From Gemmatimonadota bacterium (GTDB lineage Bacteria; Latescibacterota; UBA2968; UBA8231), in assembly GCA_026706165.1 (NCBI GenBank), contig JAPOZF010000139.1, positions 1 to 5,640 on the forward strand: a stretch of 5,640 nt of DNA, given 5' to 3'. A model generated the notes under the pieces. It ran no database searches and was not told the DNA's origin. It saw only the letters and a program-made list of their open reading frames with translations. Positions 5,255 to 5,640 of this stretch are shown here, piece by piece; position 1 is the stretch's first letter, and every line of letters begins with the position of its first letter. Made by a program: the position numbers and the translations under genes.

Positions 5255-5640
5255 TCAAGGACCGGGAGCAGATTCTCCGGACCGGCCGAGCCCGAGTTTT
5301 CCTTCCTCGGGCCGCAGCGCCTCGATCACGAAGAGGATGTGCTCATCGAGGTCGACTCCGAGCTCTTCGGCCCCCCGGGCCAGCTCCCCGCGGTCGACGC
5401 CGCGGGCGAAGGCCTTGTCCCTGAGTTTCTTCCTGACGCTCCGGACCGTCAGGTCTCCCAGGCTTCGCGAAGGGCGCACCAGCGCACAGGCGACGAGGAA
5501 ACCGCAGAGCTCGTCCACGGCGAACAGGGAGCGGGCGACCGGGGTGTCGCGGGGAACCCCCGCGTAGGAAGCGTGCCCGAGGATTGCCCGGCAGAGCTCC
5601 TCGGGAAAGCCGCGCTCGCGAAGCAGTGCGACCCCGAAGG
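5255..5640 (-). CDS. HD-domain (HDIG-type) phosphohydrolase, C-terminal part
   Basis: The frame stays open to the right edge, so the N-terminal part with the first His and the HD pair is outside the window. About 127 residues are visible. They include CRAILGHASYAGVPRDTP, then LFAVDELCGFLVACALVRPS, then VRSVRKKLRDKAFARGV and a LDEHILFVIEAL helix. This is the recognisable C-terminal half of a widespread conserved HD-superfamily protein. The Asp of VDEL (codon 5515-5513) is probably the last metal ligand of the domain. HD proteins are metal-dependent phosphohydrolases; the substrate of this subgroup is not known to me. The gene lies 75 bases upstream of the oxidoreductase on the same strand, but its housekeeping-like conservation suggests it is a neighbour and not a pathway member. 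A start inside the visible part (GTG at 5518) would cut the domain and is not credible. Confidence 0.8.
   Translation of the reverse strand, partial: FGVALLRERGFPEELCRAILGHASYAGVPRDTPVARSLFAVDELCGFLVACALVRPSRSLGDLTVRSVRKKLRDKAFARGVDRGELARGAEELGVDLDEHILFVIEALRPEEGKLGLGRSGESAPGP

Noticed and set aside
3939..5258. A 439-codon minus-strand frame overlapping the oxidoreductase gene
   Set aside because: It is an Arg/Pro/His-rich shadow of the oxidoreductase in another frame. Only its last nine codons, which have their own Shine-Dalgarno, were kept as a possible mini-ORF.
1..5640. Mobile element, CRISPR array, phage or toxin-antitoxin content
   Set aside because: I saw no transposase or integrase motifs, no regularly spaced repeats, no terminal inverted repeats and no small paired genes. 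All long stretches are explained by metabolic enzymes.

Overview
The window is dense, GC-rich bacterial DNA, roughly two-thirds G+C by eye. It has short intergenic gaps, TGA stops on all six genes, and clear Shine-Dalgarno sequences ahead of two of the plus-strand genes. This fits a high-GC Gram-negative-type bacterium. The sequence alone does not fix the phylum, and none of the genes is distinctive enough to name a species. I see no insertion sequence, CRISPR array, rRNA or tRNA.

The left half (2-2974) reads rightward. It holds the end of an enolase-superfamily (mandelate racemase/muconate lactonizing enzyme type) protein, a second divergent member of the same superfamily 28 bases later, and then a carbon-nitrogen hydrolase of the nitrilase superfamily with an intact Glu-Lys-Cys triad. 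The three probably share a transcript whose promoter lies left of the window. The right half reads leftward from the right edge. It holds the C-terminal part of an HD-domain phosphohydrolase (5640-5255), a Gfo/Idh/MocA-family NAD(P)-dependent oxidoreductase (5179-4001) and a xylose-isomerase-like TIM-barrel sugar isomerase/epimerase (3942-3106). The two groups converge on a 131-base spacer (2975-3105) with two short inverted repeats and no T-tract.

Taken together, the five complete or nearly complete enzymes look like an accessory catabolic cluster for an unusual sugar or sugar acid, possibly one with an amide or carbamoyl group. The oxidoreductase and isomerase/epimerase would handle oxidation and epimerisation, the enolase-superfamily proteins dehydration or racemisation, and the nitrilase-family enzyme C-N bond cleavage. 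The substrate cannot be deduced from sequence. The HD protein looks like an unrelated conserved neighbour that marks the edge of the cluster.

The points most worth a second look are these. The two adjacent enolase-superfamily proteins each lack different canonical active-site residues. The oxidoreductase has altered signature residues (ACGVIG, QKP, and Asn in place of the usual Asp before the catalytic His). A nine-codon mini-ORF with an excellent Shine-Dalgarno ends in a GTGA overlap with the start of the isomerase gene.
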